Of a DNA stretch of 38,380 nt, positions 7,341-15,322 are shown piece by piece. The stretch is from Pseudonocardiaceae bacterium YIM PH 21723 (GTDB lineage: Bacteria; Actinomycetota; Actinomycetes; Mycobacteriales; Pseudonocardiaceae), in assembly GCA_003600225.1 (NCBI GenBank), contig QZFT01000066.1, positions 1-38,380 on the forward strand, in the 5' to 3' direction. The translations under genes were made by a program, and so were the position numbers. Under the pieces are notes generated by a model. The model worked only from the letters and a program-made list of their open reading frames with translations. It had not been told where the DNA came from and ran no database searches. Position 1 is the first letter of the stretch. Every line of letters begins with the position of its first letter.

Positions 7341-8027
7341 ATGACTGGAACGTTGAGGTTCTTTCGCTGGGCGCTGCGCAACAGGGCGTACACGCCGTAC
7401 TACCTGCTGCGTTACTGGCGGCTGGGCTGGTTCCGGCTGCGCAATCCGCACGTGATCTTCCACGGGATGGTCTTCCTGGGGAAGAACGTGAAGCTGGAAT
7501 GCCGCCGCGGCCACGCGCGGATCGAGTTCGGCAAGTGGGTGCACATCGGTGACGGCACCGCGATCCGCTGCCACGAGGGCTCGGTGCGGATCGGCGACAA
7601 GGTGGTCTTCGGCGAGAACGTCACGGTGAACTGCTACCTGGACGTGGAGATCGGCGCGTCCACGCTGCTGGCCGACGACGTGTACATCTGCGATTTCGAC
7701 CACATCACCGAGCACCTCGACCAGCCGATCAAGGACCAGGGGATCATCAAGACCCCGGTGCGGATCGGCCCGGACAACTGGCTGGCGGCCAAGGTCGCCG
7801 TGCTGCGGGGCACCCGGATCGGCCGCGGCTGTGTGCTCGGCGCGCACGCGGTGGCCAAGGGGGACATCCCGGACTACTCGATCGCGGTGGGCATGCCCGC
7901 GCGGGTGGTCCGTAACCGCAAGGACGACTTCGAGGCGGGGGCCGCGGAGCGCGCCGTTCGCGAGGCGGCGCTGGCCGATATCGAACGGAAAGCAAAAGAC
8001 GCGCTCAGCGGCCGTTCGGAGCACTAG
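7341..8027 (+). CDS. hexapeptide-repeat (left-handed beta-helix) acyltransferase
   Basis: A protein of 228 residues. The basic, aromatic N-terminus (residues 1-45, RFFRWALRNRAYTPYYLLRYW) could lie on a membrane. It is followed by a left-handed beta-helix of imperfect hexapeptides (IEFGKWVHIGDGTAI, VRIGDKVVFGENVTV, CVLGAHAVAKGDI) ending in SIAVGMPARVV, the usual signature of LbetaH O-acetyltransferases. A His in FDHITEH (near residue 119) is the probable catalytic base. The substrate is likely a sugar or glycan hydroxyl. It sits on the far side of the Rv3032-like glycosyltransferase; in M. tuberculosis an acetyltransferase-like gene, Rv3034c, has a comparable place, so a role in acylating the same glucan is possible but only inferred. 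Confidence 0.85.
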   Translation: MTGTLRFFRWALRNRAYTPYYLLRYWRLGWFRLRNPHVIFHGMVFLGKNVKLECRRGHARIEFGKWVHIGDGTAIRCHEGSVRIGDKVVFGENVTVNCYLDVEIGASTLLADDVYICDFDHITEHLDQPIKDQGIIKTPVRIGPDNWLAAKVAVLRGTRIGRGCVLGAHAVAKGDIPDYSIAVGMPARVVRNRKDDFEAGAAERAVREAALADIERKAKDALSGRSEH

Positions 8028-8073
8028 CCCCGCTCACCAGGCCCGTAGGCTCCGGTCAACTTCTTAAGTGGAA

Positions 8074-8120
8074 CAGATTCCATGGAAAGTGCTCCTTCGT
8101 CGCACTTTCCATGGAATCTG
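8074..8120. promoter_or_regulatory. perfect 19-bp inverted repeat carrying two TTCCATGGAA dyads
   Basis: CAGATTCCATGGAAAGTGC (8074-8092) is repeated exactly in inverted orientation at 8102-8120 around TCCTTCGTC. Each arm also contains a self-palindrome, TTCCATGGAA (8078-8087 and 8107-8116). The structure ends 4 nt before the GGAGGA ribosome-binding site of the MFS gene. It could be a double operator or an mRNA hairpin that controls translation. Confidence 0.75.
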
Positions 8121-8133
8121 CATCGGAGGAAAT

Positions 8134-9414
8134 GTGTCTGTTGTCGACGTAGCCCAACCCGCATCGACGCCGCGCCGGGCGATCCTCGGTTCGCTCGTCG
8201 GCACCTCGCTGGAGTGGTACGACTTCTTCCTCTACGCCACCGCCGCCACCCTGGTGTTCCCGGCGGTGTTCTTCCCGCAGCTGGGGGAGTTCACCGCGAT
8301 CCTGGTCTCGTTCACCACCTACGCGGTGGGCTTCGTGGCCCGGCCGCTGGGCGGGATGGTGTTCGGCCACTTCGGCGACCGGATCGGCCGGCGATCGGTG
8401 CTGGTCACCACGCTGATCCTGATGGGCGTGTCCACCTTCCTCATCGGGCTGCTGCCCGGCTACGCGACGCTGGGGATCGCCGCGCCGATCCTGTTGTGCC
8501 TGCTCCGCTTCGCGCAGGGCCTGGGACTGGGCGGCGAGTGGGGCGGCGCGGTGCTGATGTCCATCGAGCACGGTCGTGCCGACCGGTCGGGGCTGAACGG
8601 CAGCTGGCCGCAGGTGGGTGTCCCTGTTGGACTGTTGCTGGCCAACGCCGTGCTGCTGCTGATGAATCTGGTGCTGCCGAAACAGGCCTTTGTGGACTGG
8701 GGCTGGCGAGTCGGCTTCCTGCTGTCCGGCGTGCTGGTGCTCGTCGGCCTCTGGCTGCGCACCCGGGTGTCGGAGAGCCCCAAGTTCGCCGAGCTGGAGG
8801 CCACCGGAGAGAAGGCGAAGTTGCCGCTCGCCGAGGTGTTCCGCGACCACTGGCGCGAGCTGATCGTGGCCATCGTGGCCCGGGTCGGCACCGATGTCGG
8901 GTTCTACACGTTCGCCTTCTACTCCACGGCGTACCTCACCAAGACCCTGCACGTGGACAGCTCGACGGCGTTGCGCGCGGTACTGATCGGCGCGGCATTC
9001 CAGGTGATCGCCATCCCGCTGAGCGGCCTGGCCTCGGACCTGTTCGGCAGGCGCAAGGTGTACTTCACCGGCTGCCTGCTGATGGCCGGCTGGGCGTTCG
9101 CCTTCTTCCCGCTGCTGGAGACCCGGTCGCCGCTGCTGATCGTGCTGGCGCTGGTCATCGCGTTCGCGACGCATGCGGTCGTCTATGGCCCGCAGGCGGC
9201 GTTCATCGCGGAGATGTTCAGCGCCCGGTTCCGCTACTCCGGCGCTTCGGTCGGATACCAGATGGCGGGCATCTTCGGCGGCGGCCTGGCGCCGATCATC
9301 GCGCTCAGCCTGTACGAGCGCTACCACTCCAGCCTGGCGATCTCCGTGTACGTGGCCGCCACGCTGGTGCTCGCCGCGGCAGCCACGCTCTTCGCCCGCC
9401 GGATCGTCGGCTAG
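8134..9414 (+). CDS. MFS transporter, metabolite:H+ symporter (MHS/ProP/ShiA-like)
   Basis: About 426 residues, twelve TM segments. The start region SLVGTSLEWYDFFLYATAA is the signature of the MHS family, and the TM2-3 loop has the conserved motif GHFGDRIGRRSVL. RFAQGLGLGGEWGGAVL in TM4 is also diagnostic. The family imports organic acids and osmolytes such as shikimate, citrate, alpha-ketoglutarate and proline/betaine by proton symport. The GTG at 8134 is used because GGAGGA lies at 8125-8130; the in-frame ATG at 8068 would translate across the inverted repeat. The stop codon shares CTAG with the stop of the convergent glycosyltransferase (9411-9414). Expression is probably tied to the large hairpin just upstream. 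The substrate is unknown. Confidence 0.88.
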   Translation: MSVVDVAQPASTPRRAILGSLVGTSLEWYDFFLYATAATLVFPAVFFPQLGEFTAILVSFTTYAVGFVARPLGGMVFGHFGDRIGRRSVLVTTLILMGVSTFLIGLLPGYATLGIAAPILLCLLRFAQGLGLGGEWGGAVLMSIEHGRADRSGLNGSWPQVGVPVGLLLANAVLLLMNLVLPKQAFVDWGWRVGFLLSGVLVLVGLWLRTRVSESPKFAELEATGEKAKLPLAEVFRDHWRELIVAIVARVGTDVGFYTFAFYSTAYLTKTLHVDSSTALRAVLIGAAFQVIAIPLSGLASDLFGRRKVYFTGCLLMAGWAFAFFPLLETRSPLLIVLALVIAFATHAVVYGPQAAFIAEMFSARFRYSGASVGYQMAGIFGGGLAPIIALSLYERYHSSLAISVYVAATLVLAAAATLFARRIVG

Positions 9415-10661
9415 GCGTTGAACAGGTTGCCGGTCGGGATCTTCGGGCGGGCCAGGAGCACCGGGGGCTTGACCTCGGCCGCCGCGTAGACCTCGGCGGT
9501 GTCCTGGGCGATCCGGGTCCAGTCGAAGTCGGTGGCCAGCCTGCGCTTGGCCGCGCTCGCCCGGCGGTGGGCGGCCTTCGGGTCGTCCAGCACCTGGCAG
9601 ACGGCCTCGGCGATGGCCGGGACGTCTCCGGGCGGGAAGGACAGGCCGGTCTTCCCGTGTAGTACCGCCTCGCCGAGGCCACCCGCGGTGGAGGCCACCA
9701 GCGGGGCGCCGGCGGCAGCCGCTTCCAGGGCCACGATGCCGAACGGCTCGTACCGGCTGGGCAGCACCACGGCGTCGGCGCCGGCCAGCAGTGCGGGCAG
9801 TTCGCCGTCCGGCAGATAACCCGCGAAGTGCACGGCGCGCCGCACCCGGTTCTTGCGGGCCACGTCCATCAGCCACTCCGTCTGGCTGCCGTTGCCCGCG
9901 ATCACCACCTCGGCGTCCTTGTGCTGCTTGCGGATCCGGGGCAGCGCGGCGATGAGATCCTGCACGCCCTTCTCCCACTCCAGCCTGCCGAAGAAGAACA
10001 GCAGCTTGCGGTCGCCCACGTACTTGCGCTTCGCGGCCGCGACGTCCACAGCGGACGGTTGCCAGTGGGTGGGCTCGATCCCGTTGTGCAGCACGGTGAT
10101 CGGCTCCGGGTCCACATCGAACAGCAGCGCCGCCTCGGCGCGCATGGCCTGCGAACAGGTGATCAGCGAGTCCGCGCGGTTGGCCAGCCACCACTCGACC
10201 GAGTGCACCTGCTGGTTCAGCGGATGCGACAGCCAGCCGCCGTGCCGGCCGGCCTCGGTGGCGTGCACGGTGGCCACCAGTGGCACCCGCAGCGTGTCCG
10301 CCAGGGCGATCGCCGGATGCGCGACCAGCCAGTCGTGCGCGTGCACCACGTCCGGTTTCCAGTCCGGCAGCAGCCCCAGGCCCGCGCGCACCATGGCGTG
10401 ACCCATCGCGAGGGTCCAGGCGACGAGGTCCCGTTCGAACACCAGATGCGGCGGATCCTCGGCTACCCGGAGCACCCGGACGCCTTCGAGGACCTCATCG
10501 GTGGTCGGATGAGTGCTCGCGTCGGTACCCGTCTCGGTCCGGCACAGCACGACCACCTCGTGCCCGAGCGCGGCCAGCCGCACCGCCAGGGCGTGGACAT
10601 GGCGGCCAAGCCCACCGACCATGACCGGCGGGTACTCCCAGGACAGCATCAGCACTCGCAT
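9411..10661 (-). CDS. GT4 family glycosyltransferase, Rv3032-like glucan/MGLP alpha-glucosyltransferase
   Basis: A protein of 416 residues starting MRVLMLSWEYPPVMVGGLGRH, the glycogen-synthase-like GT4 N-terminus whose GGLGRH loop binds the nucleotide sugar. The C-terminal GT-B domain has FFGRLEWEKGVQDLI and the retaining EX7E motif in EPFGIVALEAAAAG (near residues 309-317). Length and motifs match M. tuberculosis Rv3032 (414 residues in memory), which extends the alpha-1,4-glucan of methylglucose lipopolysaccharide and takes part in capsular glucan synthesis. The GH57 and methyltransferase partners lie at 15.3-17.6 kb on the same strand, separated here by four other genes. Another GlgA/GlgM-type glucan synthase role is possible. 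Start ATG 10661 has only a distant GAGG upstream. Confidence 0.85.
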   Translation of the reverse strand: MRVLMLSWEYPPVMVGGLGRHVHALAVRLAALGHEVVVLCRTETGTDASTHPTTDEVLEGVRVLRVAEDPPHLVFERDLVAWTLAMGHAMVRAGLGLLPDWKPDVVHAHDWLVAHPAIALADTLRVPLVATVHATEAGRHGGWLSHPLNQQVHSVEWWLANRADSLITCSQAMRAEAALLFDVDPEPITVLHNGIEPTHWQPSAVDVAAAKRKYVGDRKLLFFFGRLEWEKGVQDLIAALPRIRKQHKDAEVVIAGNGSQTEWLMDVARKNRVRRAVHFAGYLPDGELPALLAGADAVVLPSRYEPFGIVALEAAAAGAPLVASTAGGLGEAVLHGKTGLSFPPGDVPAIAEAVCQVLDDPKAAHRRASAAKRRLATDFDWTRIAQDTAEVYAAAEVKPPVLLARPKIPTGNLFNA

Positions 10662-10820
10662 GATCGCTGCATCCTCGCAGGTGTAGGCAACGGACGTATA
10701 GCCCAGGTGTTCCTACTCATTCCCTGTGGCATTCGCAGCAACTTCCGGGGTAGGGGTAACGAACCAGGCTGTTCGGGCTACATTTTGAACGAGTTCATCT
10801 TTTTACCTGGGGGCAGGATC

Positions 10821-12368
10821 ATGAGTACTTCCGTTTGGCGGAAGCGAGTGTTGATCGGTGGCGGCATAGCAACCGTCATCGTGGTGGGCACCGCTTGCGT
10901 ACTGCTGTGGGGCGGCGCGCGTGCCGCCGGAGAACACGGCCGGTCGATGCCGTCGACACCGGCCACCACGACGGCCACGAAGCTCGACCAGTCGTCGGTG
11001 GCCACGAGGTTCATCCAGAGCATCGGCGAGCCCAGTGCCGCGCAGGCGGCCCGGCTGACAGACGCGCCCGCCAAGGCCGAGCAGGTCATGGCGCAGGCGA
11101 CGCAGGCGATCAAGCCGGTCAAGGTCCAGGCCGACCTGAAGGGCGAGCCGGACGGGGACCGGTTCCCGTTCACCATCACCTGGACGATGCAGAAGGAAGC
11201 GGTGTGGAGCTACGACTCCACCGTCGAGGTCAGCAAACAGGGCGTCGTGCGCTGGACGCCGGCGATCATCCACCCCAAGCTGGCCGAGGGGCAGCAGCTG
11301 AAGCTCGCGCCGCCCAAGGGGGACACCGGTCTGCAGGACCGGGACGGCGCCCCGCTCGCCGGCAACGGCTCGCTGGCCGAGGTCGCGGGCCAGGCGGTGT
11401 CCGGGCGGCCCCGGGTGATCGCGGTGGACGGTGCCGGTGCCGAGGTCGCCGAACTGTCCGCCGGTGGCGGTGACAGCAAGCCGGCCCGGCTCACCATCGA
11501 CGGCAAAATGCAGGCCGCGGCGCAGGCTGCCGTGGACGGTGTGCCCGGCGAGGCGATGCTGATCGCGATGCGGACCGGCAGCGGCGAGCTGCTCGCGGTG
11601 GCGCAGAACAAGCTGGTCAGCGGCCCGAACGTGTTCAGCGGCCTGTACCCGCCCGGCTCCACCTACAAGATCGTCACCGCGGCGGCCGCACTGGACAGCG
11701 GCCTGGCCCAGCCGAACACGGTGCTGCCCTGCCCGGGCAGGACCTTCATCGCCGGGCAGGAGTTCCACAACGCCGGGTTCGACCTCGGGGTGACCCCGCT
11801 GCACACGGCGTTCGCCAGATCCTGCAACACCACCTTCGTGCAGCTGGCCACCCAGATGGAGTCGACCACGCTGGTGAACACCGCCAGGCAGTTCGGGCTG
11901 GGCGCGGACTACGACATGCCCGGCGTGCGCAGCCAGACCGCGAGCCTGCTGCCCGCCGGTTCGCCGAACCAGAAGGCCGAGGACAGCATCGGCCAGGGCC
12001 GGGACCAGGCCAGCCCGTTCGGCATGTGCCTGGTGGCCGCCACGGTCGCCGCCGGCCACGCCCCGACGCCCTCGCTGATGATGGACCAGCCGACCAAGGT
12101 CAACGTTCCGGCCGGCCAGCCGTCAGCCGCCGCCCTGGCCTCGCTGAAGGCGATGATGTCCGAGGTGGTCACCGGTGGTACCGCCGCGGGCCAGGGCCTG
12201 CCGTCCGGGGTGCGGGGCAAGACCGGCACCGCGGAGACCGGCTCCGGCGCCGAACACGGCTGGTTCGTCGGCTACCGGGGCGACGTGGCCTTCGCCGTCC
12301 TGGTCCCCGCCGCGGGTGGCAGCACCCCGGCTGTCCAGACGGCGGCCCGGTTCCTCAACGGCTACTGA
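10821..12368 (+). CDS. penicillin-binding protein, class B-like transpeptidase with NTF2-like domain
   Basis: About 515 residues. One N-terminal TM anchor (residues 8-33) is followed by a MecA_N/NTF2-like domain (about 55-165), a short dimerisation linker, and a transpeptidase domain with all three active-site motifs: SXXK in PPGSTYKIV, SXN in ARSCNTTF and KTG in RGKTGTAETG. No transglycosylase domain is present. The domain order resembles the actinobacterial lipoprotein-like PBP Rv2864c, but no lipobox Cys follows the TM. It should act outside the membrane, cross-linking peptidoglycan, possibly as a low-affinity PBP. The ATG at 10821 follows GGGCAGGA (10811-10818). The longer frame back to 9828 is antisense to the GT gene and was discarded. 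It is divergent from the GT gene with a 159-bp gap, inside the glucan cluster. Confidence 0.88.
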   Translation: MSTSVWRKRVLIGGGIATVIVVGTACVLLWGGARAAGEHGRSMPSTPATTTATKLDQSSVATRFIQSIGEPSAAQAARLTDAPAKAEQVMAQATQAIKPVKVQADLKGEPDGDRFPFTITWTMQKEAVWSYDSTVEVSKQGVVRWTPAIIHPKLAEGQQLKLAPPKGDTGLQDRDGAPLAGNGSLAEVAGQAVSGRPRVIAVDGAGAEVAELSAGGGDSKPARLTIDGKMQAAAQAAVDGVPGEAMLIAMRTGSGELLAVAQNKLVSGPNVFSGLYPPGSTYKIVTAAAALDSGLAQPNTVLPCPGRTFIAGQEFHNAGFDLGVTPLHTAFARSCNTTFVQLATQMESTTLVNTARQFGLGADYDMPGVRSQTASLLPAGSPNQKAEDSIGQGRDQASPFGMCLVAATVAAGHAPTPSLMMDQPTKVNVPAGQPSAAALASLKAMMSEVVTGGTAAGQGLPSGVRGKTGTAETGSGAEHGWFVGYRGDVAFAVLVPAAGGSTPAVQTAARFLNGY

Positions 12369-12396
12369 TCAGGCGCTTCTGGTCGAACGCTTCTGG

Positions 12397-13620
12397 TCAG
12401 GCACGGACCCGGCGGAAGGCGTTGAGCGGGTCCTTGATCCCACCCACGATCAGGGCCCGCGCCGCGCTGCGGGAGGGCTGCGGCCGCTTGCCGGCTGCCA
12501 GCAGATGCATCTGCTGGCAGTACCATTGAAGCTGTAGCCAGCTGTCCGCCGGCTGCCAGCCGGTGCTGGGCGCGGGCCGCTGGGCCTCGACCGCCTCACC
12601 GGCCAGCAGCCGGGCGGGCAGGTCCGGCCGCAACGTCATCGGACGGCCGAAGCCGACCACGTCCAGCGCGCCGGAGGTGACCGCCTCCGCCATGCCCTCG
12701 GCCGTCCGGAATCCGCCGGTGACCATCAACGTCACCTCGCTGATCCTGCGCACCTTCCTGGCGTACTCCAGGAAATAAGCTTCACGCCGGACAGTGCTGT
12801 TCTTGGCCAGCCCCATCATCGCCGCCTGCTCGTAGGTGCCGCCGGACACCTCGACCAGGTCGATGCCCGCGTTGTCCAGTTCCCGGACGACGTCCAGGGA
12901 CTCCTCCTCGGTGAAGCCGCCCCGCTGGAAGTCGGCGCTGTTCAGCTTCACCGACAGCGGCACCGCGTCGCCGATCTCCGCCCGCACCGCGCGCACGATT
13001 TCGAGCAGGAACCGGCGCCTGCGGGCCGCGTCGCCGCCCCAGGCATCGGTGCGCCGGTTGGTCAGCGGCGACAGGAACTGGGAGATCAGGTAGCCGTGCG
13101 CGCCGTGCAGTTGCACCCCGGTGAATCCCGCCTCGACCAGGACCCTGGCGCTGATCGCGTACCGCTCCACCAGCGCCTCGATCTGGGCACCGGTCAGTTC
13201 GCGTGGCGGCGAGAAGAAGCCGCCCACGCCGACGTCCAGGGGCACGGCGGACGGGGCCACCGGCTGCTTGGACAGGAACCGCGGGGTCTGCCTGCCGGGG
13301 TGGTTCAGCTGCACCCACAGCGGGGTGCCGGCGACGCCGACGGTGCGGGCCCAGGCCCGGAACGGCTCCGGGTCGGGAGCGGCCGGGATCGCCACATTGC
13401 GCGGCTCACCCAGCGCGGTCGGGTCCACCATGATGTTCCCGGTGATCAGCAGGCCCGCGCCGCCGTCGGCCCAGGCGCGATAGAGCCGTAGCAGCTCCAC
13501 GGTGGGCAGGCCCTCGCGGCTCGCGAGTTGTTCGCTGAGCGCGGCCTTCCCCAGTCGATTGGGTAGCACCACTCCGCACCGGAGTTTGACCGGTTCCGCC
13601 AGCACCTCGGTAGCTCCCAT
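12397..13620 (-). CDS. NADH:flavin oxidoreductase / Old Yellow Enzyme family protein
   Basis: About 407 residues forming a single FMN-binding TIM barrel. The substrate-binding motif HGAHGYLISQFLSP (near 175-190) and GGDAARRRRFLLEIV are typical of the OYE/XenA-like group, and FGRPMTLRPDLP ends the barrel. Such enzymes reduce the C=C bond of alpha,beta-unsaturated carbonyls or nitro compounds with NAD(P)H in the cytosol. The ATG at 13620 has GGAG 7-10 nt upstream; ATGs at 13632 and 13650 are alternatives, but the latter overlaps the operator. It is divergent from a TetR gene of the LmrA/YxaF type. The SDR gene on the other side of the regulator shares the operator sequence, so the two oxidoreductases probably answer to the same signal. 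Confidence 0.9.
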   Translation of the reverse strand: MGATEVLAEPVKLRCGVVLPNRLGKAALSEQLASREGLPTVELLRLYRAWADGGAGLLITGNIMVDPTALGEPRNVAIPAAPDPEPFRAWARTVGVAGTPLWVQLNHPGRQTPRFLSKQPVAPSAVPLDVGVGGFFSPPRELTGAQIEALVERYAISARVLVEAGFTGVQLHGAHGYLISQFLSPLTNRRTDAWGGDAARRRRFLLEIVRAVRAEIGDAVPLSVKLNSADFQRGGFTEEESLDVVRELDNAGIDLVEVSGGTYEQAAMMGLAKNSTVRREAYFLEYARKVRRISEVTLMVTGGFRTAEGMAEAVTSGALDVVGFGRPMTLRPDLPARLLAGEAVEAQRPAPSTGWQPADSWLQLQWYCQQMHLLAAGKRPQPSRSAARALIVGGIKDPLNAFRRVRA

Positions 13621-13635
13621 GACCTGCTCCATTCT

Positions 13636-13651
13636 TATAACCGCCGTCATA
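13636..13651. promoter_or_regulatory. TetR operator site 1 (TATAAC-N4-GTYATA)
   Basis: TATAACCGCCGTCATA is a 16-bp dyad with one mismatched pair, placed directly upstream of the OYE gene. It matches the sites at 13670 and 15168. Confidence 0.65.
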
Positions 13652-13669
13652 ACTATCGGTAAGGTAAGA

Positions 13670-13685
13670 TATAACGAGCGCTATA
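13670..13685. promoter_or_regulatory. TetR operator site 2
   Basis: TATAACGAGCGCTATA lies 34 bp downstream of site 1 and 18 bp before the TetR start. Its surroundings, GGTAAGATATAAC and TATAACAA, are almost identical to those of the site before the SDR gene. Confidence 0.65.
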
Positions 13686-13703
13686 ACAAAGGGGGAGTGA
13701 CGC

Positions 13704-14288
13704 ATGCCACGACCGGTGTCCGAGGAGACTCCGCGGCAGCTGGCCGCCGGTGCGGCGGACATGCTGCGACACAGTGGCCTGGCCGCCACCACCATCCGTG
13801 ACGTGGCCAAACGCTCCGGGGCTCCGCTGGGCTCGACCTACCACTACTTTCCCGGCGGCAAGGACCAGCTGGTCACCGCCGCCGTCCGGCATACGGGCGA
13901 CACCATCGCCGAGGGCCTGCGGTTCGCCATGAGTCAGGGGCCGGTGGCCGGGGTGCGGCTGTTCCTTCAGGGCTGGCGTGCGGCGCTGGTCGCCAGTGAC
14001 TGTCAGGTCGGGTGCCCGGTGCTGGTGGTGGCCGTGGAGAGCACTTCGGACGAGCTGCTGCGCACGGCGGCGGACGTCTTCGGCACCTGGCGCTCGGTGA
14101 TCGCGGACGGCCTCCGTGAGCATCTGCCCGCCGAGCTGGCCGAGCAGCAGGCCACCGTGATCCTGGCAGCGGTGGAGGGTGCGACGGCTATGTGTCGTGC
14201 GCAGCGGGACATCGCGCCGTTCGATCACATTGTTGATTACATTGCTGCGGCGCTGGAGGACTCGCTCAGTCGGCTGGCCGGTTCGTGA
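13704..14288 (+). CDS. TetR-family regulator, LmrA/YxaF type
   Basis: A protein of 194 residues. HTH residues 12-52 contain AADMLRHSGLAATTIRDVA and the recognition helix GAPLGSTYHYFPGGKDQL. The C-terminal domain carries DCQVGCPVLVVAVE, characteristic of the LmrA/YxaF group whose members sense flavonoids or drugs. GGGGGAG at 13691-13697 is a good ribosome-binding site for the ATG at 13704. It sits between two divergent/convergent oxidoreductase genes (OYE and SDR) that both carry the TATAAC-N4-GTTATA motif. I infer that it represses itself and both targets. The 3' end overlaps the convergent SDR gene by 23 bp. Confidence 0.88.
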   Translation: MPRPVSEETPRQLAAGAADMLRHSGLAATTIRDVAKRSGAPLGSTYHYFPGGKDQLVTAAVRHTGDTIAEGLRFAMSQGPVAGVRLFLQGWRAALVASDCQVGCPVLVVAVESTSDELLRTAADVFGTWRSVIADGLREHLPAELAEQQATVILAAVEGATAMCRAQRDIAPFDHIVDYIAAALEDSLSRLAGS

Positions 14289-15153
14289 GGCGCTGAGCCT
14301 CCGCGACGGCGGAGAGGCTGCGACCGCGGTCCAGCGCCTCCCGTTCCAGTTGCGGGATCTGCGGGGAGATCACTCGGGTGGCGAAGAGGTGCCCCAGTGG
14401 GCCGGTGATGAGCACCCTGGCCAGATGCACCAGCAGTACGTTCCCCGGGATGAAGATCTTCCTCTTGCGCCTGCGGATGCCCGCGACGAGCAGGCGCACG
14501 CATTCCTGTGGTGACGTGTAGGAGTTGGCGGGCCACGGCAGGCTGCCCCGCAGCTTCTCGAAGGAGCCCAGGTCGGCCTCGGCGTCCCGCACCATGTCGG
14601 TGTCGATCCAGTTCGGATGGGCGCTGCCGACGTCCACGCCGAGGTGGGCCACCTCCCAGCGCAAGGCGTTGGCGAAGCCCTCGGCTCCCGCCTTGGAGGC
14701 GCTGTAGGCCGCGGAGGTCGGCATGGGCATGAGCGCGGCGATGGAAGAGATCACCAGGATGTAGCCGCGTCGCTCGATGACGTGCGGCAGCGCGGCCTGG
14801 ACGGTGCGGAACACCCCGGTGAGGTTGATGTCCACCGTGCGGGCGAAGGCATCGGGGTCGACGTGCCGCACCGTGCCGATGGGGGCGATGCCGGCGTTCG
14901 CCACGATCACGTCGATGCCGCCCAGGTCACGCGCCACCTGCGCGGTGGCCGCCTCGACTGCCCCTTGATCGCAGACGTCCGCTTCCGCCCAGGTGTGGCC
15001 CGGACCGAGTTCGGCGGCCAGGGTGGCCAGCCGTTCGGGCTCCAGCCCGACCAGGCCGACGGTGGCGCCCTGCCGCGCCAGCGCGCGGGCCAGTTCGGCG
15101 CCGATGCCGCGCGCGGCACCCGTGATCAGAATCGACTTCCCGGTGAAGGTCAT
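14266..15153 (-). CDS. short-chain dehydrogenase/reductase (classical SDR)
   Basis: A protein of 295 residues. The NAD(P)-binding TGAARGIG is at residues 11-18, NAG follows near 89-91, the catalytic Ser is in VISSIAAL and the YxxxK is in AYSASKAG. The C-terminal extension (FIPGNVLLVHLARVLITGPLG) is hydrophobic and may contact the membrane, as in several SDRs acting on lipids or terpenoids. Cofactor preference is uncertain; the absence of an acidic residue at the end of beta-2 (LVGLEPERL) leans neither way strongly. It reads towards the TetR gene and overlaps its end by 23 bp. The shared operator at 15168-15183, 15 bp upstream of the ATG, suggests co-regulation with the OYE gene. Confidence 0.9.
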   Translation of the reverse strand: MTFTGKSILITGAARGIGAELARALARQGATVGLVGLEPERLATLAAELGPGHTWAEADVCDQGAVEAATAQVARDLGGIDVIVANAGIAPIGTVRHVDPDAFARTVDINLTGVFRTVQAALPHVIERRGYILVISSIAALMPMPTSAAYSASKAGAEGFANALRWEVAHLGVDVGSAHPNWIDTDMVRDAEADLGSFEKLRGSLPWPANSYTSPQECVRLLVAGIRRRKRKIFIPGNVLLVHLARVLITGPLGHLFATRVISPQIPQLEREALDRGRSLSAVAEAQRLTNRPAD

Positions 15154-15167
15154 GGCTCACGGTAAAA

Positions 15168-15183
15168 TATAACCGGCGTTATA
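15168..15183. promoter_or_regulatory. TetR operator site 3
   Basis: TATAACCGGCGTTATA has perfect 6-bp arms around CGGC and lies 15 bp before the SDR start. Context GGTAAAATATAAC...TATAACAA matches site 2. The remaining gap to 15322 holds one 7-bp hairpin (15253-15275) that may mark the end of the GH57 transcript. Confidence 0.65.
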
Positions 15184-15252
15184 ACAACGACTGTAGTGCA
15201 GGCCACTTGTCCACTTTCAGACAGCAACATGGGCGCATTTCTCTCACTGGAC

Positions 15253-15275
15253 GCGAGCAAAGTGGTCATGCTCGC
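15253..15275. terminator. weak hairpin downstream of the GH57 gene
   Basis: GCGAGCA (15253-15259) pairs with TGCTCGC (15269-15275) around a 9-nt loop, 48 bp past the GH57 stop codon on the minus strand. There is no T-run, so the terminator role is only suggested. Confidence 0.3.
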
Positions 15276-15322
15276 ATTCGAGAGGTGGCTGGGAAAACGG
15301 TGTTTTGGCAGGCCACTCCCGT

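Noticed and set aside
10786-10797. TGAAC-GA-GTTCA dyad before the PBP gene
   Set aside because: Only 5-bp arms and no second copy, so chance is likely.
9828-10820. In-frame N-terminal extension of the penicillin-binding protein
   Set aside because: It is antisense to the glycosyltransferase gene; the TM anchor and ribosome-binding site mark the real start at 10821.
12370-12396. Direct repeat of GCTTCTGGTC between convergent genes
   Set aside because: Two short copies only, no secondary structure or T-tract.
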